Assembly (NCBI GenBank): GCA_035256645.1
Contig: DATEXU010000211.1
Coordinates: 1-7,692, forward strand
Source of the DNA: G026625185 sp035256645
GTDB lineage: Bacteria > Desulfobacterota > WTBG01 > JAGOGO01
Length of the DNA: 7,692 nt
Direction: 5' to 3'
The position numbers and the translations under genes were made by a program. Shown here in pieces: positions 6,041 to 7,692 of this stretch. How positions within the stretch are numbered: the first letter of the stretch is position 1; the number at the start of each line of letters is the position of its first letter. The notes under the pieces were generated by a model. That model did no database searches, had not been told where the DNA came from, and saw nothing but the letters and a program-made list of their open reading frames with translations.

Positions 6041-7397
6041 AAGGCGGGTCTTAGTGGTAGATGATGAAGAAAATATGCGGTATATGCTTACCCAAATTTT
6101 GAAAAAGGGAGGGCGCCATGTTGATGCCGCCCACAATGGTGAAGAGGCGTTAAAACGCATCGAAGAAAACGTGTTTGACGTGGTCCTTTGTGATGTGCGG
6201 ATGCCCGTTATGGACGGTCTTGAATTTCTCAAAGAGGCGCGAAGCAGAAAGCTGGATGTTCCCATCATTATGATGTCCGCTTACAGCACGGTGGATTTGG
6301 CGGTTGAGGCAATGAAGCTCGGAGCCTCAGACTATATTTCAAAGCCTTTTAAAGCTGACGAAGTGCTGGTAAAATTGAAACGGGTTGACGAACAGGAAAA
6401 AATACGGCAGGAAAATATTCACCTTAAGAAAGAGCTTAAAGAAGAACTTCGGTTTGGAAATATTATTGCTCAGAGTCTTAAGATGAAAGAGATCTTTGAT
6501 ACGATCGAAAAAGTTGCCGGCTATAAGACCACCGTTCTTATTGCGGGGGAAAGCGGCACCGGGAAAGAGCTTCTTGCCCGCGCGGTTCATTACAACAGCC
6601 ACAGAGCAGAGAAACCTTTTGTAGCGATTAACTGCGGAGCAATTCCGGAAAACCTTCTGGAAAGCGAACTGTTCGGTCATCACAAAGGCTCATTTACTGA
6701 CGCGGTTCGGACCAAAAGAGGTCTTTTTGAGGAGGCCCACGAGGGAACATTGTTTTTAGATGAAATCGGTGAGCTTCCTATGCTGCTTCAGGTAAAACTC
6801 CTCCGGGCTTTGCAGGAAGAAGAGATTCGCCGGGTAGGAGAAAATCAACCCATCAAAGTGGATGTGAGAATTGTTGCGGCAACCGTGCATAACCTGGCGC
6901 AAAAAGTTCAAGAAGGCTCATTCCGCCCGGACCTTTTTTACCGGCTCAATGTTTTGACGCTAACGATTCCCCCTTTAAGGGAAAGACAGGAGGATATTCC
7001 CCTGTTGGTTAACCACTTCCTGCAGAAATTTAACCGGAAACTGGAAACAAAAATAGAAAAGATTGCGCCTGAGGCCTTTCGGCTCCTGCTTAATTATAAC
7101 TGGCCCGGAAATGTAAGGGAGCTTGAAAATGTCGTTGAAAGAGCGATTATTTTAAGTAATAATAATCTTATTACTGAAGAGGCGCTCCCCTCGGAATTAA
7201 GAAATTTGTCTTCCGCTGAATCCGTTTCTTTTTCGTCGAATGAGCTTTCATTAAAAAAGGCCGGTCGCTTACTGGAGATCGATTTGATCAAAAAAACCCT
7301 TAAGAAGACTAATGGTAATCACACTCAGGCAGCCAAAATTTTGGAAATAAGCCTTCGGGCGCTTTTATACAAGCTAAAGGAATATAAACTAAACTAA
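6033..7397 (+). CDS. NtrC-family sigma-54-dependent response regulator
   Basis: This 454-residue cytoplasmic activator should be phosphorylated by the kinase encoded just upstream and use ATP hydrolysis to open sigma-54 RNA polymerase promoters. The receiver domain (1-120) has acidic D10/D11, phospho-acceptor D54 (LCDVRMP), S82 and K104 (SKPF). The AAA+ domain (about 143-370) has Walker A GESGTGKE (172-179), Walker B FLDE (241-244), the arginine region FRPDLFYRLNV (297-307) and WPGNVREL (357-364). The C-terminal Fis-type helix-turn-helix (about 412-453) includes NHTQAAKILEIS. The sigma-54 contact loop reads GSFTDA (219-224) instead of the usual GAFTGA; the essential F and T remain. The start overlaps the kinase end by 8 nt, with AAGGGGA (6021-6027) as ribosome site. 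The target genes are unknown; pilus genes are a guess from pilD linkage. Confidence 0.97.
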   Translation: MDKRRVLVVDDEENMRYMLTQILKKGGRHVDAAHNGEEALKRIEENVFDVVLCDVRMPVMDGLEFLKEARSRKLDVPIIMMSAYSTVDLAVEAMKLGASDYISKPFKADEVLVKLKRVDEQEKIRQENIHLKKELKEELRFGNIIAQSLKMKEIFDTIEKVAGYKTTVLIAGESGTGKELLARAVHYNSHRAEKPFVAINCGAIPENLLESELFGHHKGSFTDAVRTKRGLFEEAHEGTLFLDEIGELPMLLQVKLLRALQEEEIRRVGENQPIKVDVRIVAATVHNLAQKVQEGSFRPDLFYRLNVLTLTIPPLRERQEDIPLLVNHFLQKFNRKLETKIEKIAPEAFRLLLNYNWPGNVRELENVVERAIILSNNNLITEEALPSELRNLSSAESVSFSSNELSLKKAGRLLEIDLIKKTLKKTNGNHTQAAKILEISLRALLYKLKEYKLN

Positions 7398-7409
7398 CTT
7401 TGACGGCTT

Positions 7410-7528
7410 CGTAAAAAGTCAAAATTCGCAGGTTTTGTCATGCTGCCCCTCGACAAGCTCGGGGTGACACACCACATTGTCACGGTGAGCCTGTCGAACC
7501 GTCAGGGTGACATCTCCGACTTTTTACG
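7410..7528. repeat. Dispersed repeat, copy 2 (inverted relative to 3457-3576)
   Basis: This 119-bp element has perfect 11-bp terminal inverted repeats CGTAAAAAGTC (7410-7420) and GACTTTTTACG (7518-7528). Two hairpins lie inside. One is CCCC/GGGG around TCGACAAGCTC (7446-7464); the other is ACGGT/ACCGT around GAGCCTGTCGA (7482-7502). Each can extend into outer GTCA/TGAC or TGTC/GACA arms with a bulge on one side. It begins 12 nt after the response regulator stop and might serve as a transcript end structure, but there is no typical hairpin-plus-U-run. Confidence 0.85.
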
Positions 7529-7553
7529 CCTTAATCAACTTTAATGTAAACAA

Positions 7554-7561
7554 GAGGGGAG
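7554..7561 (+). promoter_or_regulatory. Ribosome binding site for the last gene
   Basis: GAGGGGAG lies 6 nt before the ATG at 7568. This strong, well-spaced match is the main reason for calling a gene there. Confidence 0.6.
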
Positions 7562-7567
7562 ATTGTG

Positions 7568-7692
7568 ATGAAAAAGGGAAGAAGGGGAATCGCGCAATTT
7601 TTGCGGCCTATGAACTATTTGCATAGTTTTATGGGCTCTTTTTTTAGAAACCAGAGATGGAGGTTTTTAAAAAATTCATTAGATTTTAATAT
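7568..7692 (+). CDS. Start of an unidentified gene, cut by the window end
   Basis: From the ATG the frame stays open to the window end, giving 41 residues that begin MKKGRRGIAQFLRP. The stretch is rich in Arg, Lys and Phe, with no clear signal peptide or membrane helix. It has no type IV prepilin leader (no GFTLIE-like motif), although a pilin would have been an attractive neighbour for pilD and a sigma-54 regulator. I do not recognise the protein. It follows the repeat at 7410-7528, so it is probably outside the preceding operon. With so few codons, chance openness cannot be excluded; the strong ribosome site is the best argument for a real gene. Confidence 0.55.
   Translation, partial: MKKGRRGIAQFLRPMNYLHSFMGSFFRNQRWRFLKNSLDFN

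Noticed and set aside
7398..7600. Sigma-54 promoter before the last gene
   Set aside because: No GG-N10-GC match was found. The TTGCGGCC and TTTGCAT pieces near 7600 have the wrong spacing.

Overview
The window holds five complete protein genes and the start of a sixth, all on the + strand: hisD, a tRNA nucleotidyltransferase/poly(A) polymerase-family gene, a prepilin peptidase, a membrane sensor histidine kinase, an NtrC-type sigma-54 response regulator, and an unidentified gene cut off by the window end. There is no RNA gene, CRISPR array, transposase or phage gene. The type IV pilus/type II secretion peptidase and the sigma-54 regulator suggest a diderm bacterium. The many short dispersed palindromes are a style often seen in genomes of uncultured candidate phyla and some Deltaproteobacteria-like lineages. 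The sequence alone does not allow a firm taxonomic call.

Layout. Positions 1-284 hold no supported gene but carry a palindromic element (128-221) just upstream of hisD (285-1571). The 457-base gap 1572-2028 is mostly repeats: an 84-bp double-hairpin element (1595-1678), then a second palindrome (1716-1873) whose centre is occupied by a 132-bp element with perfect 12-bp terminal inverted repeats (1729-1860). The nucleotidyltransferase gene follows (2029-3444). A dispersed repeat (3457-3576) separates it from a tight three-gene unit: prepilin peptidase (3610-4386), histidine kinase (4391-6040, 4-nt gap) and response regulator (6033-7397, 8-nt overlap). A second copy of the same repeat, inverted (7410-7528), closes the unit before the last gene start (7568).

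How the genes work together. HisD (last two steps of histidine synthesis) and the tRNA 3'-end enzyme are housekeeping functions with no evident link to each other or to the rest. The three-gene unit is almost certainly one operon. The kinase should sense a periplasmic signal and phosphorylate the regulator, which should activate sigma-54 promoters. Linkage to the prepilin peptidase suggests control of pili or type II secretion, but that is inference. Points worth a second look are the inverted repeat pair around the operon, the nested elements, a conserved 11-nt hairpin loop recurring with changing stems, a GSFTDA variant of the sigma-54 contact loop, and an enlarged ATPase domain in the kinase. 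I see no clearly new biological system.
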